DNA from: Cocos nucifera
Taxonomy: Eukaryota; Streptophyta; Magnoliopsida; Arecales; Arecaceae
Assembly (NCBI GenBank): GCA_006176705.1
Contig: QRFJ01006349.1
Coordinates: 1 to 64,000 of the forward strand
Direction of reading: 5' to 3'
Length of the DNA: 64,000 bases
Of this stretch, positions 12,483 through 24,417 are shown one piece after another. The notes below the pieces were generated by a model. The model was not told the origin of the DNA. It was given only the letters and a program-made list of their open reading frames with translations, and did no database searches. Position 1 is the stretch's first letter; every line of letters begins with the position of its first letter. The translations under genes were made by a program, and so were the position numbers.

Positions 12483-13127
12483 CTACTGCAGCAACTCTTG
12501 CTCCATTACCGATGCGTGTAGGATCATGTCTCCATCCCTCAGCCTCCTGCTATCCTCAAGACCCTGCATGGAAGTGCACAGATGAGCACTAGAACCAGAG
12601 TCAAGCACCCAACTGGATGCAGAAGAAACCGTAAGGTTAGACTCAATAACGAGCATACCTCCAGAAGGACCTTCCTTCTTGTTCTTCAGGGTGGCCAGGT
12701 AAGTAGGGCAGTTCCGCTTCCAATGGCCGTCGCTGTTGCAATGGAAACACTTTCCTTTGACATCGGCCTTTTTCTTCGGCTCTGCCTTCTTCTTCTTTGA
12801 TCCTTCCACCTTTTGCTTTTTCACAGACTTCTTTTTCTTTCCATAAGACTTTCTTTTGGAAGAAGTCCATTCCATAGCAAGAACTGAGCCTTTAGAACCT
12901 TTCATAGAAAGCTCAGCGGTAACCAGCATATTCATTAATTCGGCCAAGGAATTTTGAAGTTTATGCATGTGGTAATTCATGATGAATTGCCCATATGCAT
13001 CAGTCAAGGATTGCAGAATAATATCGTTCTGCAGGTCCAAGTCTAACTTCACACCGAGCTTCTCAAGCTCTTCCATGTCCTTGATCATTGTCAGACAGTG
13101 ATCTTGGACTGACTGCCCATCACGCAT
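12483..13127 (-). pseudogene. Gag C-part, zinc knuckle and protease start of element C
   Basis: 214-codon open frame. It has a helical Gag region (LDLDLQNDIILQSL, YHMHKLQNSL) and a basic Lys-rich stretch at about residues 110-140. The intact knuckle CFHCNSDGHWKRNC fits CX2CX4HX4C. The aspartic protease motif WVLDSGSSAHLC sits near residue 180. This is the only copy in the window with all four zinc ligands. The upstream gag frame is separated by the TGA at 13143-13145. Confidence 0.88.
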
Positions 13128-13142
13128 CTTAGCCTTAAAAAG

Positions 13143-13493
13143 TCATTTCGTGACTTGATATTTGGCTGCGCGACTCTGTTCACCAAACATCTCCTGCAGG
13201 TGAGCCAACATTTGGCGAGCAGTCCCGATATCTTCATGTTGGCGCTGGAGCTCATCAGACATCGAGCCCAACATGTAATATCTGGCCTTATTATCTTCGT
13301 CTATCCATTTTTTCAGAGACGCTCTCTGTTCAATGGATGGACGGGCTGGTAAGGTGGGAGGGTCCTGGTCCAATACATGGGTTAACTTCTCGAAACCCAA
13401 AACTATTTTGTAGTTCCTGAGCCAATCTTTATAATTGGGTCCAGTCAGTCTATGTGTGTCCAGGATACGTGCCAATGGGTTGGACGCAGACAT
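13143..13493 (-). pseudogene. Gag N-terminus of element C
   Basis: Starts at ATG 13491-13493 (MSASNPLAR); an upstream in-frame TTG at 13511 is not needed. It encodes the copia Gag N-terminal region (FEKLTHVLDQDPP, ARYYMLGSMSDELQ) and stops at TGA 13143-13145 after YQVTK. The downstream residues LFKAKM continue in frame. The same TGA occurs in A, B and G, whereas F has CAA at that codon. Confidence 0.88.
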
Positions 13494-13713
13494 TTTCCTG
13501 TAGAGAGTCAAAGATTCTAGTTAGATACTGTAATTATGACTTGACCAATTTGTTTAGGGATTTTATTTTTAAACAAATTAGCTCCCACTATTTTCTCGGA
13601 TCCCTACACTCCCTCTGTAGAGATGCGAAAATCTCCATGATTAATGATTTCTAGTGGGTGGTGCGGTCTCACCAACTGACTCATCACCTCACCTAACAGT
13701 TATTGGTGATGGG

Positions 13714-14076
13714 TTAGCCAATGAGTGAACAACTCTTGTTCAATGATTCTCTAATCATGGTGCACCCAAACTTGGTCTCTAATTCATGAATCTCACCGTA
13801 TCCAGAAATATTGATCCACTCCTTAGTTAAGTCAGACCCACCATTTGCATAGACTGGGTTCCTAATTGAGTCTCTCACCGTATCCGAAAATATTGAGCCC
13901 AACTCATCCTCCAGCCCATAGCATCCAATGCCTAATAGACATGGTTGCATCTTCCGGTGCAACTGAGCCACTGTATCCAGCCGAGAACAATCAACCCCGG
14001 GAAGGGCCCGCACATCTACAATGGTGGAAGACCTCAGACTTAATCTTTTCTTAGGGAGAATTGATTCAGGTCTCAT
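13714..14076 (-). CDS. Leader small ORF of element C
   Basis: 120-codon frame from ATG 14074-14076, ending about 220 bases upstream of the gag ATG. The first 42 residues (MRPESILPKKRLSL..., then DVRALPGVDCSRLD, then QLHRK) align without gaps to the same frame in A and G. After that a one-base difference (CTTCC against CTTTC) moves C into another frame. I recognise no domain. It could be a translated upstream ORF or a relic frame kept only by common descent. Confidence 0.4.
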   Translation of the reverse strand: MRPESILPKKRLSLRSSTIVDVRALPGVDCSRLDTVAQLHRKMQPCLLGIGCYGLEDELGSIFSDTVRDSIRNPVYANGGSDLTKEWINISGYGEIHELETKFGCTMIRESLNKSCSLIG

Positions 14077-14670
14077 TAAACTAGACTTGTCATAGTCATA
14101 ACAATTATGACTAACCTAGTGGCATGGGTTAGCTCGGATTATTGACCACCTCAGATCAGAACTGTGTCAACAGATATGGCCAGGTAAGTGAGATCCGGTG
14201 GAAGGAATATGCCATTAACTCGTACAAGAATGCATTCAGGTCGAGTAGCTTCCAATTAAAAACCAGTCGGTCGTATGTGCCAAACTTACCTTAGACACCA
14301 AATTGTTGAGCCAGAACCAATTGGGTTAGCCTACAATCCAGACTCTAACCTCTGAGCCTAATTAGGTCTTGCTTGATCGTGACTCGATCTTGACCCAGAC
14401 TTAATCCTATTAGGCTGGTCAATTTAAGCATTGTTGATCCCATCTAACCAACTCTTGATTCGGTTTGATCAACCGCTTAGACCTAATTGAGCTACCCAAG
14501 CCCGAACCCAGTATTATGAATATGTCTTAGATCTGAAATTCTCAATTTTAGACCTAATTAATATTCCATAATCTTAATTCTTAATTAAGTAGGGTTCATA
14601 AACAAAATATGCACAATAAATCCTAGGGTTTCAGGATCTAGGGTTTTGCAGAAAGTAAGTTTTGGATTTC

Positions 14671-14793
14671 TGATTAAGGACGAACACGCAGCACCCCTAC
14701 ACATCATAAGAACACCCCATCGAATGGAAAGAGAGGGCCTTTAAACCCTTCTTCATTCTTATGACCGGACGGCCAAGAGGAACGCCTTAATCA
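14671..14793 (-). other. 123-nt nested inverted-repeat element, copy C
   Basis: Outer arms 14671-14679 and 14785-14793 pair perfectly. Inner arms 14705-14713 and 14755-14763 pair except for one position, which on the transcribed strand is U opposite G (a wobble). Length and spacing are identical to the other copies. Confidence 0.7.
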
Positions 14794-15350
14794 GGAACAT
14801 GCAATACTACAAAACAGTTTTAGATCTATATCATATATCTCATATACAAATTAGATCTAATCATGGCATATTTTGCATACATCTCATGTATCGAATCATG
14901 CATATTTTCAGATCTAAATTATCTCATAATAATCTAAAAAATTAGATTTAAATTGATCTAATCAAAATAAATTCTAATCTAGATAATTATGTAGAACTAT
15001 TCTACAACTAGTCTAGACATGCATCAATCATATCTCATATGATATTTAAAATTAAATAATTTTTATTTACTATTTTTTAGATGTTATTATAACCATTATA
15101 ATATCAAAAAATAGTAAATAAATAGATCTAAAATATGATTTAATCAAATTAAATTGAAAACATGCAAGACTATTCTATAGAACTATTCTATTTTAGAACT
15201 AGTCATGCATATTTTCTAATCTTAGATCCAAATCATTTAATTTTAATTTTTTCTAATTTTAGATCTGATCACATCTCATGTGACATCTAAAATTATTTAT
15301 TTTCTAATTAAAATAAATTTAAAATTAGATCTAAATACTTTTAGAACCTT

Positions 15351-15363
15351 GGCTCTGATACCA
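15351..15363 (-). other. Primer-binding site of element C
   Basis: Minus-strand TGGTATCAGAGCC, complementary to initiator tRNA-Met, two bases inside the LTR end at 15366. Confidence 0.93.
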
Positions 15364-15365
15364 GT

Positions 15366-17663
15366 TGAAGGAAAATCCTGATTTCCCGGACCAGGTTCGT
15401 TCAGATCTGATCAGATCAAGAGATATATTTCAAAATTTTTTTCTCTTGATCTAGATCAGATCTAAGATATTTTAGATCTAATTCTTATTATTTTAATAAA
15501 TTAAAATAAAATTAAGATAAATTAAATCAAATTTAATTTACCTTGATATGGGTAATCCTATTACCCGTTGATGATCCTGTTTGCAGCGGAAGGTTCTGGA
15601 TCTAGCCATGCAAGCGCCTAGCCTCTACCGATATCCACTCAGGTTGGATCTGGAGATCCTCTTCTTCTCTATCATGCCTCCAAAAATTAGATCTGGATCT
15701 GATCTGGAGGATCTTCAAAACTCCTTTTGAAGATCAGCAGTTGTCCTTTGCAGCAGCGCAGCCTTCTAGCTTTTACTCACCTTTCTTTGATCTGGATCGC
15801 ACCAACCAAAAATCCAAAACTCCTTTTGGACATGGAGAGGAGAGGGAGAAGGTGGTTTGGCATGGAGGAAGAGGGGAGAGACAGCCTTGGGGCATGGGAA
15901 TTATGATTCCTTTCAATCACTTCCAAAATCACAATCTAGGTTGGGTGCAGGGTCTTATTTATAGACTGTCTGTGATCCAACTTCTCTTCTTTCCAATCAA
16001 TCATAACTCTTTGTGAAATCAGATCTAAATCTAATTGGTGGAAATAGAGTCCCCTGGATTTCTACTTAGAGGGTGCCTAAGATCAGTCAAAGTTGGTTCT
16101 TAGGAGAACTCTAATTGGAATCCAAAAAGGAGATGGAGTCCCTATCCAACAGGGACTCCTAGGCGCCTCCAACTTGGGCACACGCCAAGGGTGGCATGCG
16201 CCCTCTTCCTTGCCAGGTTCTGGCAGGGGACAGGCCCCCACCAGCTCTCCAATAGGTGCATGACATGTGGTCAAAAGTCAAAGTGTCAATGGTCAACATT
16301 TGACCAGTCAAAGGTAGACTTTTGACCAAAGTCAAAGAACAAGAAATGGCAGGTGACCAAAAATGGCAGGTAATGTCTTACAAAATAAGACAACCTTTTC
16401 TGACTTGGACAACCTCCAGTCAGACCATATGAAGGCCTCTGATTGAGCACAAACTCCTTTGGCTCAGACAGGACAACTTATTTATGATAGCAAAAGAAGA
16501 ACGTTAGGTTCAATCGAGTGCTAGCACGATTTTCTTGAACCTAATTGAATCTCATTCAGATCAATTGAACTAGATCAGTTCAATTGATGATCACCAGATT
16601 CAAACCCTTGTTTGTGTGACCCAGTTAGGTTCAGTTCTATATGGTAATGGGATATGTCATGATCTCTATCATCGACATCATCGAAACTCCTTTCGATGGA
16701 TCAGAACTCTTCTGATTCGAATAGCTAGAATGATCGATCATCTAAATCATTCTAATTGCTCCCAAAATCCACCAGTGACACCTAGCAGTATATGGTGGCA
16801 ACCCATCAGAGCTGAATGCGAACCTCTTGGTGCAGCTATCCTGTGTGATTAAGTTCTTCTATCTTGAGCCTCCGATCAGATTAGGGTTAAGGTAAACTCG
16901 TCAAACCCTAGTCTCTGTCATATGATGTAATCATTCGATTCGAGTCCGATGTGAAAATCTAAATAGAAACTCTTTCTATTATTTCACTCTGCCATGGCCA
17001 TGGACTTCTAGGACTTGATTCTCATGATCATCATAGGGCTGCTCCTCTACCACCGAGGTAGATAGATTCCATCTTGATGCCAATCCAGTTCCTACAATGA
17101 ACATGCTATAGCCAACATACACCTCAGGGTTCCATATGGCTAGGAGATCGAGTAATGGTGTAGTCAAACTATAACACCCTCAAGGTGAACTGCCGATGCA
17201 CCTCAGGTCAAAGAACCAGACACACTACTGCAGCATCGAGTCAGTCATTGACGAGAAGGTAGACTCCCTAATGACTACTCGAGGTGGTCACGCTCAGTGC
17301 CCTCATTCTCTAATGAGTATCTGTACTCTCGCTCTAGTGTCTCCACACCGTAGACTCAAGACTCATCTACTAAAGAGAAGCGAATGTACACCAACCTTCC
17401 GGATCAATCACCATCCTCGTGATGATCCTATGGTCGGGAGCATTTTATGAGTTAACAATGATTATTCATGTCTTAAATTTTCAACTCTTGAAAATATGAA
17501 TTATCATTACCATTAACTCAAAGGATGTATCACAGACACTAAATACACATATGTGATAGAAAATAATCCATTTTATTGATATTAATCAAAATTATAATTT
17601 TGCCCCTAGAAGTGTATTACAAGTGCCAGGCAATTCTGACTTCTAGGACACATATATCTAATA
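15366..17663 (-). repeat. 5' LTR of element C
   Basis: 2298 bp, same subtype as 7220-9538. The minus-strand TATA box is at 15956-15963. The outer terminus is mutated (TA where CA is expected). It contains antisense ORFs 16616-16852 and 17196-17450, shared with other LTRs. Confidence 0.9.
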
Positions 17664-19825
17664 ATTTTATGATTTGATAAATAAAAAAATTAAATTAAAT
17701 TAAATCTAAATTAATGTTACCTTGATATTGGGTAATCCGATTACCCGTTGATGATCCTGCTAATTGCTTGAGGTTCTGGATCTAGCCATGCAAGTGCCTG
17801 ACCTCTATCTGTATCCACTCAGGTTGGATCTAGAGATCTTCTTCTTCTCTTTTTTTCTTTAAAAATTAGATCTGAATCTAATTTGGAGGATCTTCAAAAC
17901 TCTTTTTGAAGATGTGCTGCTGTCTCTTGTAGCAGGGCTGCCTTCTTGCTTTCTCATCGCCTTTTGATTGCCTAAATCGCACCAAACTCATGCCTAACTT
18001 CCCTTAGGCATGGAGAGGAGAGAGAGGATTAGAAGATGACATGGAGGAGGTAGAGGGGCAGCCTTAGGGCACAGCTAGGAAAAAGCTCTCTTCAGGTTGG
18101 GCACAGACAGAGTTTATTTATAGACCCTGCTGCGCCATGCAGTGCTGCATCATCCCGATCAGTCGCATTGCCTTATGCAATCAAATCTAAATCTAATTGG
18201 TGGGATGACATCACCTGATCCAATCAGATGAGAGCTCCATAGATTCATCCTTAGCTGGCACCTTAGATTGGTCAAAGTCTATAGGTATGGGTCACCTAGT
18301 TTGAATCCAAGAAGCAACCTAAAGTTCCATTCGTATGGGACTCCAGGCATCGCACGCCATCCTAGGCATATGCCCCATCCTTTCTAAATTTCAATGAGGG
18401 GACAAGCCCCTATCTGCTCTCTAATAAGCGCATGACACATGGGCAGATGTCCAAGGATCAAAGGTCAACATTTGACCAAAGTCAAAGGATAAGAATTAGC
18501 AGGTGATAAAAAATAGCAGGTGTTGTCTCAAATTTATCTCATAAATTAAGACAATCCTTTTCTAATCTGAACAAGCTCTAGTTAGACTAGGTAAAGGTAC
18601 TTGAGTGAGCACAAACATATTTGGCTTAGTCGAGACAACTTCAAATGATAATAGAAGGAGAATGTTAGGCTCAATCATGTTCTAGCATGATTTTCTTAAA
18701 CCTAATTGAATCTAATTCAAATCAATTAAACTGGGTTAGTCAAATTGATGATATCTAGATCGAAACTCTTATTTGTGTGACCCAATTAGGTTTAGTTCTA
18801 TATGGTAATGGGATTTGTCATGATCTCCATCATCAACATCATCGAAACTCCTTTCGATGGATTAGAACTCTTCTGATTCTGACAACTGGAATGATCGATC
18901 ATCTAAATCAATCTATTTGCTTCCAAAATCCACCAATGACACCTAGCAGTATATGGTGGCAATCCATCAAAACTAAAAAAAAATAGCTTGATGTAGCTAC
19001 TTATGTGATTAAATTCTTCTATCTTGAGCCCCGATCAGATTAGGGTTAAGGTGAGCTCATCAAACCCTAATTCTTATCATATGATTTAATCATTCGATTC
19101 AAGTCCGATGTGAAAACCTTAATAGAAACTTTTTCTATTATTTCACTCTCTACCACGGCCATGGGCTTATGGACTTGATTCTCATAATCATCATAAGACT
19201 GCTCCTCACCTACCGAGGTAGATAGATTCCATCTTGGTGCAATCCAATTCCTATAATGAACATGTTATAGCCAACATACACCTCAGGATTCCGAATGGCT
19301 AGGAGACATAGTCATAGTGTAGTCAAACTATAACATCCTCAATGTGAACTACTGATGCACTTCAGGTCAAACAACCAGACACACCACTGCAGCTTTGAGT
19401 CAATCATCGACGAAAAGGTAGACTTCCTTATGACTACTCGAGATGGTCACGCTCAGTACCCTCATTCTCTAATGAGTATCTATACTCTCACTCTGATGTC
19501 TCTACACCATAGACTCAAGACTCATCTACTATGAAGAAGCGGTTGTACACTAATCTTCTAGAACAATCATGATCCTCATGACGATCCTACGGTCAGGAGC
19601 CTTTTATGAGTTAATAAATGAAAATTCATGTCTTAAATTTTCAACTCTTGAAAATAAGAATTATCATTACTATTAACTCAAGGGATGTATCACAGACACT
19701 AAATACACATATGTGATAGAAAATAATCCATTTTATTATTTATAGTCAAAATTATAATTTTGCCCCTAGAAGTGTATTACAAGTGTCAGCCAATTCTGAC
19801 TTTTAGGGCACATATATATCTAACA
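17664..19825 (-). repeat. 5' LTR of element B, distal fragment
   Basis: Resumes with ATTTT followed by the LTR sequence that normally comes after the piece at 7098-7219, and ends TCTAACA at 19825. The TATA box is at 18115-18122 (minus). It is an A/F/G-type LTR, more diverged than C's. The five bases after it, TTTGG (19826-19830), are the expected right target site of B; the left one is outside the window. Confidence 0.87.
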
Positions 19826-20214
19826 TTTGGTTGGTGCTCCTTTGAAAACCAACTATGTTTGTTTGTGAGCCTGGGAAAACAAACACACTATAATCAAGGG
19901 TAGATTATAGTAGAATTCTTAAGAAAAACTTGGAGAGTGGACGTAGAAGCGGATTGCTCTAAACCACTATAAATCTTTGTGTATTTGTATTGTGCTTTTT
20001 TCTTCTATCTTTCTATGTACTTTGCATGCTTATAATTCTAACTTTACTTTCACAGTTTGATTTTGTTATCTTAATTTCACTGCTTATATTATATACATCT
20101 CAACCTCACCACTTAGATTAAAATCAAAGAACATAATTGCTTAGAATTAAATTTGGCCAAAGCTTTTATAAGAACCCAATTCACCCTTCCTTGGGTTGCT
20201 ACCTCTGGGTAATA
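19826..20214 (+). repeat. 5' LTR of S (3' part only)
   Basis: Aligns with 35123-35512 of the 3' LTR (GTTGGTGCTCC, CACTATAATCAAGG, TTTGCATGCTTATAATTCT, GGGTTGCTACCTCTGGG). The first ~1.1 kb of this LTR is displaced beyond the left of element B. It ends AATA where the 3' LTR ends AACA. Confidence 0.85.
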
Positions 20215-20216
20215 AT

Positions 20217-20227
20217 TAGTGTAAGAG
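20217..20227 (+). other. Degenerate primer-binding site of S
   Basis: TAGTGTAAGAG matches the initiator-Met PBS TGGTATCAGAG at 8 of 11 positions, directly after the LTR end. The position is right but the match is weak. Confidence 0.4.
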
Positions 20228-20279
20228 TAGGTGCTCTATAATTGATTGTTGATCTAACCATCAAGAGCTAAAGATTTAG

Positions 20280-21494
20280 GTGACCCAAATAGATTCTTTA
20301 TTTAATGAAGGCCATTCCATTGATCGACGCCCATTATTTGATGGTTCAAATTATACTTATTGGAAAGCTAGGATAAAAATCTTCATTCAAGCACATGACT
20401 ATAATCTATGGAAGATTATTGCCAATAGCCCTTACACACAAAATACATCATTTATTGATAGAGAATCAATGCATCTAAATGCTAAGGCCTTGAACATTCT
20501 TTATTGCTTCTTAGACTTCAATGTATTTAATGCAATTTCTTCATGTATTTCAGCAAAACATGTATGGGAGAAATTAAAAAAAATTTATGAGGGAGTAAAT
20601 CAAAAAGAGGAATCAAGCTTCCAAGAAGTTAAGGAAGCTCACTCCAACCTATGCCTCCTGGTTCATGAGAATGAAAAGAAGAAGAAGAAGAGGAAACAAA
20701 AGAAGAAGAAAGCATTAATTAAGGGAGAGCAAAGTAAAGAAATGAGAAATGAAAAGAAGAAAGAAAGTGCTACAAATCTTTGCATCATGATCAATGAAGA
20801 TGAGGTAAATTCAGAGAACTCTTTTCAATTTACATTTGATGAATTATATGAAGCCTGTAACAATTTAATGAATGAATACAAAAATTTAAGGCTCAAAAAT
20901 AAAGAGCTTAAAAGATCAAATCTTCTTTTAGATGATGAAAAGAATAATCTTTTGAGTCAAAAAGAAGATCTTTTGAAAGAAATAAATTCTTTGGCTAAAG
21001 AAAAGAATGTACTTTTTAAATATGAAAAATCTTTAGTTGAAGAAATTATTAAGTTGAAAGAGGAATTTGAAAAATCAAAACTTCACATTGAAGAGAAAGA
21101 AAAATTATTAGAAGAAAAGAAATCTCTTATGGAAGAAAAAGAAAAATTAAGAAAAGAGATTGAAAACTTGAAGCCCATGCTTAAAATATTTATAATTGGA
21201 TCTCAAAAGCTTCAAACAATTTTAGATAATCAAAAGGTCATTTTTGATAAAGTAGAAATTGATTATAATTCATTAAAAAAATAGAAATTTATCAAAAATA
21301 TGTTTAGCAAAGCTTCATTTAAAAATTATTCAATTACATGTTCTAAATGTAACAAAGTAGGCCATAAAATTTCTAAATATAATTTTAAAAGAATTGGCCA
21401 AACTTTGATCAAACAAATTTGGATTCCAAAGGGAACCTCGAATACTAACTCCTATGGACCCAAGATTACTTGGGTACCAAAAATTATTAAGTGA
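20280..21494 (+). pseudogene. SIRE-type gag of element S
   Basis: A frame of 334 codons, one TAG at 21282-21284, then the same frame reopens at 21300 for 64 codons. It opens at GTG (MTQIDSLFNEGHS if the ancestral start was ATG), followed by the copia Gag N-domain with FDGSNYTYWKARIKIF and AKHVWEKLKKIYEG. At about residue 107 it jumps from that domain straight to a Lys-rich tract, so the usual middle Gag domain and first zinc knuckle are missing. Residues 180-334 form a long Glu/Lys heptad-rich coiled coil. After the stop comes a second knuckle, CSKCNKVGHKISKY, whose last Cys is Tyr, and the WVPK motifs typical of the Gag-protease linker. Element A interrupts the sequence 89 bases later. Confidence 0.85.
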
Positions 21495-21583
21495 CTTTGC
21501 AGGTACACTAAGGATCCAAATGAAATGAAAGGAAGAAAATTTTTATGGATGCCTTGGAAATGAAAATAGATGGACGATGCTAT

Positions 21584-23860
21584 TGTTAGATATGTGTGCC
21601 CTAGAAGCTAGAATTGGTTGACACTTGTAATACACTTTTAGGAGCAAAATTATAATTTTGACTGTAAATAATAAAATGAATTATTTTATATTACATATGT
21701 GTATTTAGTGTCTGTGATACATCCCTTGAGTTAATGGTAATGATAATTCTTATTTTTAAGAGTTGAAAATTTAAGACAAGAATTTTCATTATTAACTCAT
21801 AAAATGCTCCTGACCGTAGGATCATCATGAGGATGGAGATTGATCTAGAAGGTTAGTGTACAATCACTTCTTTATAATAGAGGAGTCTTGAGTCTATGGT
21901 GTAGAGACATTAGTGCAAGAGTACAGGTACTCGTTAGAGAATGAGGGGGCACTGAGTGTGACCACCTCGAGTAGTCATAAGTAAGTCTACCTTTTCATCG
22001 ATGACTGACTCGAAGCTATAGGGTATGTCTGGTTCTTTGACCCGAGGTGCATCGGCAGTTCACCTTGAGGGTGTTATAATTTGACTACACCATGACTCGA
22101 TCTCCTAGCCATTCAGAATCCTGAGGTGTATGTTGGCTATAGCATGTTCATTGTAGGAATTAGATTGCACCAAGATGGAATCTATCTAGCTCAGTGGATG
22201 AGGAGCAGCCCTATGATGATCATGGGAATCAAGTCCATAAGCCCATGGCTGTGGTAGAGAGTGAAATAATAGAAAGAGTTTCTATTAAGGTTTTTACATC
22301 GGACTTAAATCAAATGATTAAATCATATGATAGAAATTAGGGTTTGACGAGTTCACCTTAACCCTAATCTGATCATGGCTCAAGATAGAAGAACTTAATC
22401 ACACAAGTAGCTGTACCGAGAGATTCATTTTTAGTTTTAATGGGTTGCCACCATATACTACTAGGTATCACTGGTGGATTTTGAGAGTAATTAGAATGAT
22501 TTAGATGATCGATCATTCCAGTTGTCTGAATCAGAAGAGTTCTGATCCATCGAAAGAAGTTTCGATGATGTCGATGATAGGGATCACGACATACCCCATT
22601 ACCATACAGAACTGAACCTAATTGGATCATACAAACAAGGGTTTAGATCTGGATATCATCAATTGGACTAACACAATTCAATTGATTTGAATTAGATTCA
22701 ATTAGGTTCAAGAAAATTGTGCTAACACATGATTGAGCCTAACATTCTCCTTCTATTATCATTTGAAGTTGTCTCGACTGAGCCAAATATGTTTGTGCTC
22801 ACTCAGGTACCTCTACCTGATCTAACTAGAGCTTGTCCAGGTCAAAAAAGAATTATCCTAATTTATGAGAAAAATTTGAGACAACACCTGCCATTTTTCA
22901 TCATCTACTAATTCTTGTCCTTTGACTTTGGTCAAACATTGACCTTTGACCCTTGGACATCTGCCCATGTGTCATGCACCCATAGGAGAGACTTTTGGAT
23001 CAAGTCCACCTACCATTTGGTAGGTAGATGGAGGGCGCACGCCTAGGATGGTGTGCGCCCCATGTGGATAAACACTGCAGTCCCATACGGATGGGACTCC
23101 AGGTTGCTTCTTGGATTCAAACTAGGTGACCCTTACCTATAGACATTGACCAGTCTTAGGCACCATCTAAGGATGAATCTATGGGGCTCTCATCTGATTA
23201 GATTAGGTGATATCATCCCATCAATCAGATTTAGATCTGATTGCACGAAGTAACGCAATTGGCCGAGATGATGCAGCACTGCATGGCGCAGCAGGGTCTA
23301 TAAATAAACCCTATCTGCACCCAACTTTTTGTGAGTTCCTCTTAGCCCATGCCCCAAGGCTGCCTGTCTCCCTCCTTCATGCCATCTTCTGATTATCTCC
23401 CTCCTCTCCATGCCCAAGGAAGTTGGGCCTTCAGTTTGGTGCGATCTAGGCAAGAAAAGGCTGACGAGAAAAGAAGAAAGCATCACTGCTGCAGAGACGA
23501 CTACTGATCTTTAGAAGAAGTCTTGAAGATTTTCCAAATCAGATCTAGATCTAATTTTTGGAGAAAAGAAAGAGAAGGAGAAGGACTTCAGATCCAATCC
23601 AAGTGGATATGGGTAGAGGCCAGGCGCTTGCGTTGCTAGATCTATAACATCAGGCAATCAGTAGGATCATCAATGGGTAATCGAATTACCCATATCAAGG
23701 TAAAACTAATTTAGATTTAATTTAATTTAATTTTTTTATTTATCAAATCATAAAATTAGATCTAAAAAATATCAGATCTAAGAGAAAATTTTTGAAATAT
23801 ACCTCTTGATCCAATCAGATTTGAACGAACCTGACCCAAAAAATTAAAATTTTTTCTTCA
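21584..23860 (+). repeat. 5' LTR of element A
   Basis: 2277 bp, TGTTAGATATG to CTTCA. Contains the TATA box at 23299-23306 and an antisense ORF at 22373-22630. A/F/G subtype. Confidence 0.93.
23299..23306 (+). promoter_or_regulatory. TATA box in the 5' LTR of A
   Basis: TATAAATA, about 560 bases before the LTR end and conserved in the other LTR copies. The transcript would start some 30 bases downstream, giving an R-U5 of about 0.5 kb. Confidence 0.6.
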
Positions 23861-23862
23861 AC

Positions 23863-23875
23863 TGGTATCAGAGCC
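23863..23875 (+). other. Primer-binding site of element A
   Basis: TGGTATCAGAGCC, complementary to the initiator tRNA-Met 3' end, two bases after the LTR. Confidence 0.94.
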
Positions 23876-24417
23876 AGGTTGCATTAAAATTTATTTAGAT
23901 CTGATTTAATTTGATAAATTAGTATTTTAGATATCACATGAGATATGATTAGATCTAAAATTAGAAAATTATAAAATTAAAATTAATTAATCTAGATCTA
24001 ATATGTATGAGATATATAACTAGACTAGGAATAGAATTGTTCTATGTGTAGTCTAGTATAATCATAATTTTTATTTGATTAAATATAATTTTAAGATTTA
24101 TTTATTTAATATTTTATAATATTATAAATATTATAATTAGATCTAAAAATAAAAAATAAATTTAGTTTAATTTTTTTCATATGAGATATGATAGTTGCAT
24201 GTTTAGACTAGTTGTAGAATAGTCCTACAAAAGGGTCTAGATTAAATTTTATTTGATGTGATCAAATTTAAATTTAATTTTTTAGATGATTATAAGATAA
24301 TTTAGATCTAAAAAATATGCACGATATGATGTATACAAAACATATTTTAATTAGATCAATTTTCTTATATGAGATACATGCTTAGATCTAATTAGTTTTG
24401 TAGATTAGTTGTATTTC

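Larger units (their letters stand above)
13494..15350 (-). other. Long untranslated leader of element C
   Basis: 1.86 kb between the gag ATG and the primer-binding site. It holds a 120-codon small ORF, a splice-donor-like GTAAGT (14284-14289, minus) and the 123-nt inverted-repeat element. The part next to the PBS is AT-rich. Confidence 0.78.
7220..17663 (-). mobile_element. Complete copia element C nested in the LTR of B
   Basis: Full-length reverse-oriented Ty1/copia element of about 10.4 kb: 3' LTR 7220-9538, internal 9539-15365, 5' LTR 15366-17663, flanked by an exact 5-bp duplication ATTTT (7215-7219 and 17664-17668). It is the best-preserved member here, with an intact Cys-Cys-His-Cys zinc knuckle and a 435-codon open reverse transcriptase/RNase H frame. 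By eye its two LTRs differ by roughly 5-7 percent in the first 400 bases, fewer differences than in A. The outer end at 17657-17663 reads TCTAATA instead of TCTAACA. Confidence 0.92.
1..19825 (-). mobile_element. Copia element B, split by nested element C
   Basis: Ty1/copia LTR retrotransposon in reverse orientation. Its 3' LTR is at the left, cut by the window edge and ending at 1258. The internal region is 1259-7097. The 5' LTR is in two pieces, 7098-7219 and 17664-19825. The pieces belong together because both are the A/F/G-type LTR sequence, the second resumes where the first stops, and both carry the ATTTT target duplicated by element C. B itself lies inside the 5' LTR of the SIRE-like element S, which resumes at 19826. 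All coding frames are broken. Confidence 0.88.

Noticed and set aside
1..17663. A tandem LTR-internal-LTR-internal-LTR array made by unequal recombination between B and C.
   Set aside because: A second LTR start at 7220, an ATTTT duplication around C and collinear B-type LTR on both sides show a nested insertion instead.
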